A DNA stretch of 64,000 bases, from assembly GCF_005869845.1 (NCBI RefSeq), contig NZ_VAWF01000003.1:372001-436000 (forward strand), written 5' to 3'. Shown piece by piece: positions 35,078 to 45,342 of the stretch (position 1 is its first letter; every line of letters starts with the position of its first letter). Source of the stretch: Fodinibius saliphilus (GTDB taxonomy: Bacteria; Bacteroidota; Rhodothermia; Balneolales; Balneolaceae). A model generated the notes under the pieces. It had not been told where the DNA came from and made no database searches. It was given only the letters and a program-made list of their open reading frames with translations. The position numbers were made by a program, and so were the translations under genes.

Positions 35078-37327
35078 ATGGCCGATACAAAAGCGATAGA
35101 AAATATTAACCTGGATAATTACACTCTCGATCCACCTCAACAAAAAGATCTGGATCAGCTGATAAAAGTATGTCGAGAGCATCTTGAAAGTGTAGATGAG
35201 AAAATGGTTTCTCGTGCTTTCAAGCTTTGTTATGTATCTCATGAAGGGGTCAATCGGGCTTCCGGTGAACCCTATTATTATCATCCCGTGACAGTAGCAA
35301 AGATTGTAGCCGAGGAGATAAATATTGATGATGTTTCTGTGGCAGCGGCCTTGTTGCATGATACTGTAGAGGATACAGAGGTTACCTTAGAAGATACTGA
35401 AGAGATGTTTGGTGAAACGGTATCTCATTTAATTGATGGAGTGACAAAGATTTCGGGTGTTTTCAAGAGCCGAAATACCAAGCAAGCGGAAACGTTTATG
35501 AAGCTTCTGCTTTCGATGGCAGAAGATATCCGGGTGGTATTGATAAAATTTGCGGATCGCCTTCATAATATGCGAACGATTCAACACCTGCCGCGTGAAA
35601 AGCAGATGCAGAAGGCTACGGAAACAATGGAGCTTTATGCTCCCTTAGCACACCGTTTCGGGCTTTTTAATATAAAAAGTGAGCTTGAGGACCTCTGTTT
35701 CAAGGTTATTGACCCAAACTCTTATAAGTTTATTTCTCGTAAGCTTCGTGAAAAGCGAGAGTCGCGTGAGGCCTTTATTGAAGAGTTCATGAAGCCCATT
35801 CGCGAGGAACTGGATGAGCAGGGCTTCACCTTTGAAATTAAGGGACGTCCCAAGCATATATATTCCATTTTTAGAAAAATGCAGCGGCAACAAAAGCCCT
35901 TTGAGGAGATATACGACCTTTTTGCTATTCGGATTATTCTTGAAGATCCACATTCTAAAGAGGACTGTTGGCGTGTGTATTCTATTATCACTGATTGGTA
36001 CACGCCTATACCTAAACGTTTTAGGGATTTTATATCCGTTCCCAAAGCAAATGGGTACCAGTCGTTACATACCACGGTTATTACAAAAAAAGGACGGAAG
36101 GTCGAGGTACAGATTCGCACCCGGCAGATGGATGACATCGCGGAGAAAGGCTTGGCAGCACACTGGAAGTATAAAGAGGGATCGGGAGGGTCTGAAACCC
36201 TGGATAAGTTTGTACACTGGGTACGGGAGATTCTCGATAATCCACGGCCTGATGCCGCTACAGAATTTGTTAAAGATTTTCAGCTTAACCTGTATCAGGA
36301 TGAAATTTATGTATTTACCCCCGACGGGGAGCTGCGAACCTTACCCCAAGGGGCCACCCCTATCGATTTTGCCTTTGATATCCATAGTGAGATTGGGGAG
36401 CGGGCTATTGCTTCAAAGATTAATGGCAAGATGGCTCCTCTTCGGCAAAAGCTTGATATCGGAGATCAGGTTGAAATAATAACAGGTAATAAAATAAACC
36501 TAAATCCTGATTGGATTAATGATGTAGTAACACATAAGGCCAAGTCTCGGATTCGTCAGTATATTAAGCAGAAAGAACGCGAGAAAGCTGATGAAGGCCG
36601 TGAAATTTGGGAGAAGCGAGCTAAACGCGGTAACGTCGAGATCTCTGACCAAGACTTGATGCGTATTGCTCATAAGCTCAAATTCGATTCAACGCAAGAT
36701 CTCTTCTATGATATCGGTACAGGCACTTTTGATGTAAATGAACTGTACGATATGGTCAAGCAGTTTACCAGTAAAGGTCGTATAGAGGAGAAGAAAGATG
36801 AAGATGATACCCCGCCACCGGTTACTGAAGAAGAGATTCAAGAGACCTATATTAATGCGGCGCGATCGGTCAGTGATGAAAAGGCGTTGGTTATTAATGG
36901 CGAGGTAACCAATGTTAAATATGATTATGCCAATTGCTGTAATCCCATTCCCGGTGATGATGTTATGGGGTTTATCAGTCGTACAGGAAATGTTAAAATT
37001 CATCGCTCGAACTGTAAAAATATCCACCATCTTATAAAGACTGATGGTGAGCGAATTGTAGATGTTTCTTGGGCTAAAAATATAAATTCGAAATTCCTTG
37101 GCGCTGTTAAAGTTATCGGTGAAGACCGTGTGGGTATGATTAATGACATCACTGATGTGCTCTCCAAATCACTGGAAACAAATATGAAAAGTATCAATGT
37201 TAATAGTGACAGCGGCATGTTTGAAGGTATTCTAACTGTTTATGTAGATGACATTAATCATCTGGGACGGATTATCGAAAAATTGGAAAAGGTGAAAGGT
37301 GTGAAAAGTGTATTTCGTTACGAATAA
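35078..37327 (+). CDS. rel: Bifunctional (p)ppGpp synthetase/hydrolase (RelA/SpoT family)
   Basis: This 749-residue stringent-response enzyme has a start at the ATG at 35078 (MADTKAIEN...). The 20 upstream codons do not fit the family. An HD hydrolase domain at about 35-190 has an intact LLHDTVEDT metal motif. A synthetase domain at about 225-360 has FRDFISVPKANGYQSLHTTV and EVQIRTRQMDDIAEKGLAAHW. A TGS domain near 400-465 (VFTPDGELRTLPQGATPIDF), a helical region and a C-terminal ACT domain from about 670 follow. All catalytic motifs look intact, so it should both make and degrade (p)ppGpp. It lies just upstream of HU, ruvX, def and fmt with a 148-bp gap. Confidence 0.96.
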   Translation: MADTKAIENINLDNYTLDPPQQKDLDQLIKVCREHLESVDEKMVSRAFKLCYVSHEGVNRASGEPYYYHPVTVAKIVAEEINIDDVSVAAALLHDTVEDTEVTLEDTEEMFGETVSHLIDGVTKISGVFKSRNTKQAETFMKLLLSMAEDIRVVLIKFADRLHNMRTIQHLPREKQMQKATETMELYAPLAHRFGLFNIKSELEDLCFKVIDPNSYKFISRKLREKRESREAFIEEFMKPIREELDEQGFTFEIKGRPKHIYSIFRKMQRQQKPFEEIYDLFAIRIILEDPHSKEDCWRVYSIITDWYTPIPKRFRDFISVPKANGYQSLHTTVITKKGRKVEVQIRTRQMDDIAEKGLAAHWKYKEGSGGSETLDKFVHWVREILDNPRPDAATEFVKDFQLNLYQDEIYVFTPDGELRTLPQGATPIDFAFDIHSEIGERAIASKINGKMAPLRQKLDIGDQVEIITGNKINLNPDWINDVVTHKAKSRIRQYIKQKEREKADEGREIWEKRAKRGNVEISDQDLMRIAHKLKFDSTQDLFYDIGTGTFDVNELYDMVKQFTSKGRIEEKKDEDDTPPPVTEEEIQETYINAARSVSDEKALVINGEVTNVKYDYANCCNPIPGDDVMGFISRTGNVKIHRSNCKNIHHLIKTDGERIVDVSWAKNINSKFLGAVKVIGEDRVGMINDITDVLSKSLETNMKSINVNSDSGMFEGILTVYVDDINHLGRIIEKLEKVKGVKSVFRYE

Positions 37328-37475
37328 ACAGGTGATTTCCCTCCACAAATTACTTTCATATTCCTGATAAAAGTAATATCATCAACCAGACTTATTTGAC
37401 GGCTACTATTTGCTTGTTTTTACAGGAGATAGAGTACGTATTGCTTTACAGAATTTAAGATTTTTGCAATAGATT

Positions 37476-37808
37476 ATGATAACATATACCAAACGAGATA
37501 TTGTACGTCATGTAGCAGAGCAGCTGGATGAACCTATGGTACATACTGAACCATGGGTAGAGGCTGTGCTTAATGCTTTACGTGAAACAATGATGAGTGC
37601 AGATCCGGAGTGTCGGATCGAATTGAGAGATTTTGGTGTTTTTGAGGTGAAGAAAACTAAAGCTAAACCACGGGCACGGAATCCCAGAACGAACGAAGAG
37701 ATTTACGTGCCTCCGCATAGAAAAACGCACTTTAAGCCCAGTAAGTTATTAAAACAATTTTTAAAAGAACCTCTTGAAGAAGGGGAATTAGAAGAAATGG
37801 ACGATTAA
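37476..37808 (+). CDS. HU/IHF-family DNA-binding protein
   Basis: This 110-residue nucleoid protein begins MITYTKRDIVRHVAEQLDEP. The bihelical dimerisation part is followed by the beta-arm region with the family signature IELRDFGVFEVKKTKAKPRA, ending in RNPRTNEEIYVPPHRKTHFKPSKLLK. The Pro-containing arm should intercalate in the minor groove and bend DNA. It is about 15-20 residues longer than HU, owing to an acidic tail (EEGELEEMDD). It precedes ruvX with one base between the stop codon and the GTG start, so translation is likely coupled. Confidence 0.92.
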   Translation: MITYTKRDIVRHVAEQLDEPMVHTEPWVEAVLNALRETMMSADPECRIELRDFGVFEVKKTKAKPRARNPRTNEEIYVPPHRKTHFKPSKLLKQFLKEPLEEGELEEMDD

Positions 37809-37809
37809 C

Positions 37810-38265
37810 GTGGCAAAATACGGCAGAATTATAGGTATTGATGTAGGAACTAAGTGGATTGGTATAGCTCGGACTGACCTTCTTAAGACCGTGGCTAATC
37901 CCATTGATACCTATCATACCGAAATTGCTATTGACAAAATTAAAGAGCTTGTAGATGGTGAGCAGGTAGAAAAAATTGTAGTAGGATGGCCGCTGACCCC
38001 CGCCGGCCAGGAAGGTGATGCTATAAAGATGGTTCAACAATTTGTAGCTCGCTTGAGAAAAGCACTGCCGGAGATGGAAATTGACAAGATTGATGAGCGT
38101 TATACCACTAAGGAAGCTGTTCGAGCTATGGTTGAAGCAGGGGTTCCGAAGATGAAACGCCGAGAGTCGGATCGCGTTAACCAAGCTGCTGCCGCTATTA
38201 TTCTTCAAAAATATATTGAATCGAGAAAAACCGATAATGTCCGTATTACCGATCGTTACGTATGA
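37810..38265 (+). CDS. ruvX: RuvX/YqgF family Holliday junction resolvase-like nuclease
   Basis: This 151-residue RNase H-fold protein of the YqgF/RuvX family is implicated in 16S rRNA 5' processing and recombination. Motifs are IIGIDVGTKWIGIA (first catalytic Asp), VVGWPLTPAGQEGD, IDERYTTKEA and the C-terminal ESDRVNQAAAAIILQKYIE with the last acidic residue. It uses a GTG start, one base after the HU-like stop. Its 3' end overlaps the deformylase gene by 29 bp, so the two are tightly linked in an operon. Confidence 0.93.
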   Translation: MAKYGRIIGIDVGTKWIGIARTDLLKTVANPIDTYHTEIAIDKIKELVDGEQVEKIVVGWPLTPAGQEGDAIKMVQQFVARLRKALPEMEIDKIDERYTTKEAVRAMVEAGVPKMKRRESDRVNQAAAAIILQKYIESRKTDNVRITDRYV

Positions 38266-38803
38266 CGACGAGGTTCTTCGCAAAGAAGCGAAACCTGTCG
38301 ACGAAAATAGTAAAGAAATACAAGAGCTTATCGAGGACATGTTTGACACCATGTATAACTCGGATGGTGTTGGGTTAGCTGCTCCTCAAATTGGTAAACT
38401 GTTGCGAATATTTGTGGCAGATGCCGATCCTATGACAGATGATGAGGGTCCTTCTTTTGGCCCCATTGCCATGATTAATCCTAAAATCACTACTAATAGT
38501 GATCAGGAGATCGATATGGATGAGGGATGTCTCAGTATTCCAGGAGTTAATGCTACGGTAAGTCGGCCAGAAAAAATCACGGTTTCCTACTTGGATAAGA
38601 ACTTTCAGCAGCAGGAACTTGAAGTAGATGGATGGTGGTCGCGTGTCATTCAACATGAGGCTGATCACTTGGATGGAATCTTATTTTTGGATCACCTTTC
38701 GCTGTTTAAACGAAAGCTGTTGTCATCAAAGCTTAAAGAGATTGCAAAAGGGGAAAAAGAGATAGATTATCCAATAGTTCCTAAAAAAGCTCAGGCTAAA
38801 TAG
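38237..38803 (+). CDS. def: Peptide deformylase
   Basis: This 188-residue metalloenzyme removes the formyl group from nascent N-terminal methionine. I chose the ATG at 38237 (MSVLPIVTYDDEVLRKEAKP), the usual family start; a TTG seven codons earlier is in frame but not needed. Motif I GVGLAAPQIG, motif II EGCLSIPG (Cys metal ligand) and motif III QHEADHLDG (HExxH) are all intact. It overlaps ruvX and is followed 8 bp later by fmt, the enzyme that adds the formyl group, so the start and end of the formyl-Met cycle are co-transcribed. Confidence 0.96.
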   Translation: MSVLPIVTYDDEVLRKEAKPVDENSKEIQELIEDMFDTMYNSDGVGLAAPQIGKLLRIFVADADPMTDDEGPSFGPIAMINPKITTNSDQEIDMDEGCLSIPGVNATVSRPEKITVSYLDKNFQQQELEVDGWWSRVIQHEADHLDGILFLDHLSLFKRKLLSSKLKEIAKGEKEIDYPIVPKKAQAK

Positions 38804-38811
38804 AGGATTAT

Positions 38812-39726
38812 ATGCGTATTGTATTTATGGGATCTCCTGATTTTGCGATCCCAAGTCTGGAAAAACTTCACAAATCAAAACACGAAATTGTATCGGTAGT
38901 AAGTAATGTGGATAAGCGGCGCGGACGTGGTTCGAAGCCGAGTCCCACGGTGGTGAAAAAGAAGGCGCTTGAGCTAGATCTGCCTGTAATTGAAGTTGAA
39001 GAGCTCGATGCCCCTGACTTTTACCAAGAGCTGAAAGCTTTGGATGCCGACCTCTTTGTGGTCGTTGCATTTCGTATTCTGCCTCCCAAAGTTTTAACGT
39101 TGCCCCAAAAAGGATCTGTAAACTTGCATGCTTCTTTGTTACCTAAATATAGAGGAGCTGCCCCGATCCACTGGGCAATTATTAATGGTGAAGATGAAAC
39201 CGGTTGTACGATCTTCTTTTTGGATGAAAATGTTGATACCGGTGAAATCATTAAACAGGAAAAAACACCTATTGGTCCTAATGAAACGACGGGAGATCTC
39301 TATGGGCGCCTTAAAAAGTTAGGAAGTAATACGCTACTGGAAGCAGTGGAAGAAATTGATAAAGAAACATACGAAACGGTTTCTCAAGAACATTCGGAAG
39401 CAACACCGGCCCCCAAACTTTTTACGGATGATTGTAAAATTGATTTTAATCAGCCGGCCCCAAAAGTTCACAATAAGATTCGAGGACTCAGTCCTTTCCC
39501 TACAGCTTGGGCTAAGATCGATGATCTGAAATTTAATATGTATCGGTCAGAAATAGGTCCGTCTAAGAATCTTGGGAAAGGTGAATTACAGACAGAAGGG
39601 GACGATCTATTGGTGGGTTGTGATGAGGGAACGGTCATTCTGAAAGAAGTTCAGTTGCAGGGAAAGCGCCGAATGAGTGGAAAGGATTTTATAAATGGAT
39701 ATAATGGAAGCGGTTTTCTTCACTAA
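38812..39726 (+). CDS. fmt: Methionyl-tRNA formyltransferase
   Basis: This 304-residue enzyme formylates initiator Met-tRNA with 10-formyl-tetrahydrofolate. It begins MRIVFMGSPDFAIPSLEKL. The catalytic region VNLHASLLPKYRGAAPIHWA contains the family SLLPxYRG signature with the Asn-His pair. An Asp-containing ENVDTGEII loop and a C-terminal OB-fold-like tRNA-binding domain from about 205 follow (VHNKIRGLSPFPTAW). It is the last gene of the HU-ruvX-def-fmt operon, with no clear terminator before the GAPDH gene 152 bp on. Confidence 0.96.
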   Translation: MRIVFMGSPDFAIPSLEKLHKSKHEIVSVVSNVDKRRGRGSKPSPTVVKKKALELDLPVIEVEELDAPDFYQELKALDADLFVVVAFRILPPKVLTLPQKGSVNLHASLLPKYRGAAPIHWAIINGEDETGCTIFFLDENVDTGEIIKQEKTPIGPNETTGDLYGRLKKLGSNTLLEAVEEIDKETYETVSQEHSEATPAPKLFTDDCKIDFNQPAPKVHNKIRGLSPFPTAWAKIDDLKFNMYRSEIGPSKNLGKGELQTEGDDLLVGCDEGTVILKEVQLQGKRRMSGKDFINGYNGSGFLH

Positions 39727-39866
39727 TGATTCATATTAGTGCAAGATTATGATATTATTTGTATTAAATAATTTACAAATGATCGATTAACTATTATTTT
39801 TGAGCGCTTTATATCAACATCAACGTATTTCGTTCTAAGGTTTTAATTTACAACTGAGGCAAATAA

Positions 39867-40883
<1,017 letters not shown>

Positions 40884-40896
40884 TAGTACATTTTTG

Positions 40897-40927
40897 CTGA
40901 TGGAATCGCTCAAAGTGATTCCATCAG
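40897..40927 (+). terminator. Rho-independent terminator after gap
   Basis: 11-bp perfect stem (40897-40907 with 40917-40927; arm CTGATGGAATC), 9-nt loop, then TATTCATTTTTT. Its T-tract ends directly at the first base of tRNA-Pro. Confidence 0.88.
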
Positions 40928-40939
40928 TATTCATTTTTT

Positions 40940-41013
40940 CGGGGAGTGGCGCAGTCCGGTAGCGCATTCGCTTTGGGAGCGAAGGGTCGCAGGTTCAAAT
41001 CCTGTCTCCCCGA
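40940..41013 (+). tRNA. tRNA-Pro (anticodon TGG)
   Basis: 74-nt cloverleaf: acceptor CGGGGAG/CTCCCCG, D-arm GGCGCAGTCCGGTAGCGC, anticodon loop TTTGGGA with TGG, T-arm GCAGGTTCAAATCCTGT, discriminator A, no encoded CCA. It sits between two terminators. Confidence 0.95.
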
Positions 41014-41020
41014 CATCAAT

Positions 41021-41044
41021 AGGTCAGACAGGATCGTCTGGCCT
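41021..41044 (+). terminator. Rho-independent terminator after tRNA-Pro
   Basis: 9-bp stem with one G-U pair (41021-41029 with 41036-41044; arm AGGTCAGAC), 6-nt loop, then TTTTCTTTTTT. It begins 8 nt after the tRNA. Confidence 0.85.
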
Positions 41045-41073
41045 TTTTCTTTTTTAACTTTGGTTTTATCGCT

Positions 41074-41526
41074 ATGATAGATTGGAAACAGGTTAATGAA
41101 TATGCTGGTAAGGAAAACCCCAATCCACCGAAAAGGGTAGAGAAATCCGAAGAAGAATGGAGAGAGGAACTTTCCGATAAAGTGTTTCGGGTCACAAGAA
41201 AACATGGCACTGAGCGGGCTGGTTCCGGTGAGTATTGTGAGGCGCACCAACCGGGTTTGTATGCTTGTGTTTGCTGTGGAACAGAACTGTTTGATTCCTC
41301 AGAGAAATTTGAATCTGGCTCTGGATGGCCCAGCTTTTCTAAACCAGTGCAATACAACGTTATAAAGTATGTAGAGGATTTAAGCCATGGTATGCACCGT
41401 ATTGAGGTACTTTGTAACGTTTGTGATGCCCACCTTGGCCATGTTTTCCCTGACGGCCCCAACCCAACAGGATTACGGTATTGTGTGAACTCTTCTTCTC
41501 TCCAGCTTGTAAAGAAGTCAGATTAA
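41074..41526 (+). CDS. msrB: Peptide methionine (R)-S-oxide reductase MsrB
   Basis: This 150-residue repair enzyme reduces methionine-R-sulfoxide. The segment YACVCCGTELFDSSEKFESG, the matching LCNVCDAHLGHVFPDGP and the catalytic RYCVNSSSLQL are all present, so the zinc-binding Cys pairs and the resolving chemistry Cys look intact. There is no signal peptide, so it is cytoplasmic. The start follows the tRNA-Pro terminator by 29 bp. Its stop codon overlaps the stop codon of the convergent sulfhydrylase gene. Confidence 0.95.
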   Translation: MIDWKQVNEYAGKENPNPPKRVEKSEEEWREELSDKVFRVTRKHGTERAGSGEYCEAHQPGLYACVCCGTELFDSSEKFESGSGWPSFSKPVQYNVIKYVEDLSHGMHRIEVLCNVCDAHLGHVFPDGPNPTGLRYCVNSSSLQLVKKSD

Positions 41527-42689
41527 CGCAAGGCTTGTTCTACATCTGTGATAATATCACCAATAGCCTCTAGCCCTACCGCAATACGAACCATTCCGGG
41601 AGTAATATTAACAGCTTGTCGTTCTTCTTCTGTTAGTTTAGAATGGGTCGTCGAAGCTGGATGGGTAGCAATAGAGCGGGAATCACCTAAATTGGCTGAT
41701 AATGAAATGGTTTTGAGATTATCCAGAAAATTTTTGGCTGCTTTATAACCTCCTTTAATACTAATGGAAACAACCCCGCCCCCTTTCTTCATTTGCTTTT
41801 TGGCTAATCCGTATTGTGGATGACTGGGCAAGAAGGGATATTTTACCCACTCCACATTGGTATTTTCCTGAAGCGTTTCAGCAAGGGTAAGGGCGTTGTC
41901 ACAGTGACGGTCCATACGCATAGGTAGAGTTTCAAGGCTTTTGGAAAACATCCATGCATTAAAGGGAGAAAGTGCAGGACCGGAATGACGACAGAAAAAG
42001 CTTATTTTGTCAATGTAGCGCTCCTTTCCAACAGCAATACCGCCCAAGCCACGTCCTTGTCCATCAATAAATTTTGTAGCAGAATGCAGTACTACATCTG
42101 CGCCATATTTCATTGGCTGTTGCAAATAAGGGGTGGCAAAGCAATTATCAATAATGAGGATCAGGTTATGAGTTTCAGCTAGTTTTCCTGCCCATTTCAA
42201 ATCAATAAGATCCAGACCGGGATTGGAAGGGGTCTCTAAAAATAAGATACGTGTATTATCCTGTATCAGAGACTCCCAGCTTTCAGTATCATCAATACTT
42301 CCATAGCTAAAGTCAATTCCCCACTTAGGTAAAATTCCACTTAGTATTTGGTGCGAAGAACCAAATAGTGATCGGCAAGCCAAGACATGGTCGCCCTGTT
42401 CCAAAAGTCCGGCCAATGTTGAAAATATAGATGACATACCTGATGCGGTAGCAACTCCAGTCTCGGCATCTTCCATACCACACATTTTGTTTACAAATTC
42501 ATCAACATTTGGATTGGAGTACCGGCTGTAAACATTTCCTTCTACTTCTTTTGCAAAAAGGGCTCGTGCATGCTCTGCAGAATCAAAGACAAAGCTTGAT
42601 GTTAGAAATAGTGGGGTTGAGTGTTCTTTTTGGTCAGTACGCTCGGTTTGGTTTCGTATGGCTTTTGTTTCTGGCTGTTGATCCCTCAT
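41523..42689 (-). CDS. metZ: Trans-sulfuration-family PLP enzyme, probably O-succinylhomoserine sulfhydrylase
   Basis: This 388-residue PLP-dependent enzyme of the Cys/Met metabolism family makes homocysteine from an acylated homoserine. The PLP lysine lies in LHSATKFIDGQGRGLGG, with the aromatic and acidic cofactor contacts upstream (FLETPSNPGLDL, LIIDNCFATPYLQ) and the C-terminal GDSRSIATHPASTTH. The combination GQGRGLGG with this length fits MetZ-type direct sulfhydrylases better than cystathionine gamma-synthase, but the two are hard to separate by eye. It follows the OsmC gene by 7 bp, probably as an operon, and overlaps msrB at the stop codons. Confidence 0.88.
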   Translation of the reverse strand: MRDQQPETKAIRNQTERTDQKEHSTPLFLTSSFVFDSAEHARALFAKEVEGNVYSRYSNPNVDEFVNKMCGMEDAETGVATASGMSSIFSTLAGLLEQGDHVLACRSLFGSSHQILSGILPKWGIDFSYGSIDDTESWESLIQDNTRILFLETPSNPGLDLIDLKWAGKLAETHNLILIIDNCFATPYLQQPMKYGADVVLHSATKFIDGQGRGLGGIAVGKERYIDKISFFCRHSGPALSPFNAWMFSKSLETLPMRMDRHCDNALTLAETLQENTNVEWVKYPFLPSHPQYGLAKKQMKKGGGVVSISIKGGYKAAKNFLDNLKTISLSANLGDSRSIATHPASTTHSKLTEEERQAVNITPGMVRIAVGLEAIGDIITDVEQALR

Positions 42690-42696
42690 GATTGTG

Positions 42697-43107
42697 TTAT
42701 TTTATTTCGTAGCTATGTGTGATTTCAGACGTCTTCTCGAGAGTTTTGGAGACGGAACAATACTTATCAAGCGATAGATTAATGGCTCGTTCTACTTTTG
42801 ATTCATCAAGGTCGCCGGCAAAAATGTATTTAATATGGATTTTCGTAAATTCAGAGTATTCATCTACCGATTCCCGTTCTCCTTCCACTTCTACCGACAG
42901 ATCTTCAAGGTCCTGTCGCTGTTTTTTTAAAATGCCAATGATATCAATAGCGCTGCATCCTCCAACCCCGGCAAGCAGTAGTTGCATCGGACTAAAACCA
43001 CCTTCCAGCCCGCCAATACTCGTTGACCCATCCATACGAAGTAAGCCGCCTTCTTCATTTGCTGCTTCCATGTGGGTACTATCGAGTTGGTCAATTGTGA
43101 TCTTCAT
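42697..43107 (-). CDS. OsmC/Ohr-family peroxide-handling protein
   Basis: This 136-residue cytoplasmic protein has the two family cysteines, one in GVGGCSAIDIIGIL (near 51) and one in LDKYCSVSKTLEK (near 117), which form the redox pair that reduces organic hydroperoxides. It begins MKITIDQLDSTHMEAA and shows the alpha/beta OsmC fold. It is first in a unit with the methionine sulfhydrylase 7 bp downstream, and near MsrB, so the local theme is sulfur amino acids and oxidative protection. Confidence 0.92.
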   Translation of the reverse strand: MKITIDQLDSTHMEAANEEGGLLRMDGSTSIGGLEGGFSPMQLLLAGVGGCSAIDIIGILKKQRQDLEDLSVEVEGERESVDEYSEFTKIHIKYIFAGDLDESKVERAINLSLDKYCSVSKTLEKTSEITHSYEIK

Positions 43108-43242
43108 ACCTTTTAATACTTTATGTTAAATGAAATTAGATCGTCAAAGCTAAGAAATGGTGAGGGCTAAGGAAAGGAAGAAAAAGGTTAAAATATTGCA
43201 TTATTTATTAGTTCTGTTAAGTTGAGGAAAAATTAGAATTAA

Positions 43243-45303
43243 ATGTGGGGTTCCTTGAGTAACAATAAAAGAGATTTTATTCCATACGTACAGGCTGATG
43301 ACGATATGCCGCAAATTACTGTTAAAGCCGTTGTATTAGGTATATTATTGTCGGCAATCCTAGCAGGAGCTAATGCTTATTTGGGGTTGAAAGTTGGAAT
43401 GACAGTTTCGGCGTCTATTCCGGCTGCAGTAATATCAATGGCTCTGCTTCGAATGTTTAAACATTCGAATATCCTGGAAAATAATATTGTGCAAACTGCG
43501 GCATCAGCCGGTGAATCACTAGCCGCCGGTGTTATTTTTACCCTCCCTGCCTTAATACTACTTCGATACTGGAGCGATTTTCCATTCCTAGATACTATGG
43601 CTATTGCTATGTTCGGTGGAGTGCTCGGGGTACTATTTACAATTCCATTACGCAGAGCTTTGATTATTGAGAAGAAGCTTAAATTCCCGGAAGGGGTTGC
43701 AACGGGAGAGGTACTTAAAGCCGGAACGGAAGGCGGTAAAGGTATTACACAGATTGCATGGGCGGGGTTAGCCGCAGGGTTGTATAAATTGGGACAAACA
43801 GGCTTAAAGCTATTTTCCGGCTCAGTAAGTGGTTCGGTAACAGCTGGACGTTCAATTTTTGGGATGGGAACCGAGTTATCTGTTGCACTCCTTGGAGTAG
43901 GATATATAGTAGGACTCAATATTGCCGTGTTAGTTTTTGCCGGCGGGTTGATTTCATGGCTGTTTGGTATTCCGCTGTATATGGCATTTGCAAATCCGGG
44001 GGAGGTTGCAGGAGTGGTTGGAAATATGGAGGGTTATGATGCAGCTCTGGAGATATGGAGTCAGAAGATTCGATATATGGGGGTTGGTTCGATGGTCGTG
44101 GGTGGTATCTGGGCGCTCGTTTCATTGGCAAAGCCACTTAAAGATGGAATTGCTTCTTCCTGGGAGGCTGTTAAAGAAGCCAAGTCTGATGATGGCCCAG
44201 AAGTGTTGCGGACCGAAAAAGATATGCCAATCAACTATGTGTTGTGGGGAGTTGTAGCATTGGCAATTCCCATTTTTATTGTATTCACGCAAGTAATTGA
44301 TATTACACATTTGCCGGTGAGCAGTAATCTATATTGGACTACTATGGGAATTGGCGTGCTCTTCTCGTTGGTAGCAGGTTTTCTTTTTGCTTCAGTGGCC
44401 GGCTATATGGCTGGTTTAGTCGGCTCTTCGAATAATCCTATTTCCGGAGTGACAATTGCTACAATTTTAGCGACCTCTTTAATACTGTTGGTACTACTGG
44501 GTTCACAACTAGATTTTTCTGTGGATAGCAGTCGTGCAAAGGCAGCTGCTGCAGCTGCTATTGTAGTTGGAGCGATGGTAGCCTGTGCTGCAGCTATTGC
44601 CGGTGATAATATGCAGGATTTGAAAGCCGGTCAACTGGTCGGAGCTACTCCTTATAAGCAACAAATTATGCAGATTATCGGGGTTGTGTCGGCGGCATTA
44701 GTTATTGCTCCTATTTTAAGTTTGTTATTTAATGCCTATGGGTTAGGCGGGGTGCTTCCCAGAGAAGGGATGAGTACCGAAGAGATGCTCAGTGCGCCGC
44801 AAGCTACGCTCATGCAATCGGTTGCCGAAGGGGTTTTTGCCCAAAATTTAGAATGGAATATGATCTGGATTGGGGCGGTTATTGCAGTGGCTATCATCAT
44901 TCTGGATAAAGTACTGGAAGCCAAAGGTTCTGATTTTAGAACCCCGGTATTAGCAGTGGCAGTTGGCATTTATCTTCCGCTGGAACTTACCGTCCCCATT
45001 TTTATAGGTGGGATGATTGCTTGGGGAGCAGCAAAAGTGGTTGCCAGTCGAGCAAGGAAAAATGATGAAAACCCTAAAAAGGCAAAGGTAGAAGCCGAGC
45101 GAAAAGGATTGCTGTTTTCATCTGGGCTTATTACGGGTGAGGCTTTAATAGGTATTATTTTGGCTATTCCTTTTGCTATACAGGAAAGCACAGATGCACT
45201 TCGTTTGGTACCGCAGTCATTTGCACCTTATGCGGATTGGCTGGGTGCCGCTGCCGCAATCTTTTTCTGCATTTGGTTATATAAAGTGGCCGTAAAAAAA
45301 TAA
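43243..45303 (+). CDS. OPT-family oligopeptide transporter
   Basis: This 686-residue membrane protein of the OPT family has about 14-16 hydrophobic segments. Typical blocks are IPYVQADDDMPQITVKAVVL, then GANAYLGLKVGMTVSASIPA, NIVQTAASAGESLAAGVIFT, RALIIEKKLKFPEGVATGEV and SNNPISGVTIATI. These are the OPT core motifs (NPG-like turns and the Tyr-Leu-Gly-Leu-Lys start). It imports small peptides or metal-peptide complexes. The frameshifted amidase starts 39 bp after it, probably in one transcript, suggesting uptake of a peptide or amide nitrogen source. Confidence 0.93.
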   Translation: MWGSLSNNKRDFIPYVQADDDMPQITVKAVVLGILLSAILAGANAYLGLKVGMTVSASIPAAVISMALLRMFKHSNILENNIVQTAASAGESLAAGVIFTLPALILLRYWSDFPFLDTMAIAMFGGVLGVLFTIPLRRALIIEKKLKFPEGVATGEVLKAGTEGGKGITQIAWAGLAAGLYKLGQTGLKLFSGSVSGSVTAGRSIFGMGTELSVALLGVGYIVGLNIAVLVFAGGLISWLFGIPLYMAFANPGEVAGVVGNMEGYDAALEIWSQKIRYMGVGSMVVGGIWALVSLAKPLKDGIASSWEAVKEAKSDDGPEVLRTEKDMPINYVLWGVVALAIPIFIVFTQVIDITHLPVSSNLYWTTMGIGVLFSLVAGFLFASVAGYMAGLVGSSNNPISGVTIATILATSLILLVLLGSQLDFSVDSSRAKAAAAAAIVVGAMVACAAAIAGDNMQDLKAGQLVGATPYKQQIMQIIGVVSAALVIAPILSLLFNAYGLGGVLPREGMSTEEMLSAPQATLMQSVAEGVFAQNLEWNMIWIGAVIAVAIIILDKVLEAKGSDFRTPVLAVAVGIYLPLELTVPIFIGGMIAWGAAKVVASRARKNDENPKKAKVEAERKGLLFSSGLITGEALIGIILAIPFAIQESTDALRLVPQSFAPYADWLGAAAAIFFCIWLYKVAVKK

Positions 45304-45342
45304 GTGCGATAAATTTAATTCTAAAAACATCAAAGGGATAGT

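Noticed and set aside
35814-36479. 221-codon open frame inside rel in another frame
   Set aside because: It is an overlapping shadow of the stringent-response gene with no motif or ribosome site.
43108-43242. Possible SAM riboswitch before the OsmC/methionine sulfhydrylase unit
   Set aside because: No SAM-box core (CTTATCAAGAG-like) or suitable helices are visible in 135 bp.
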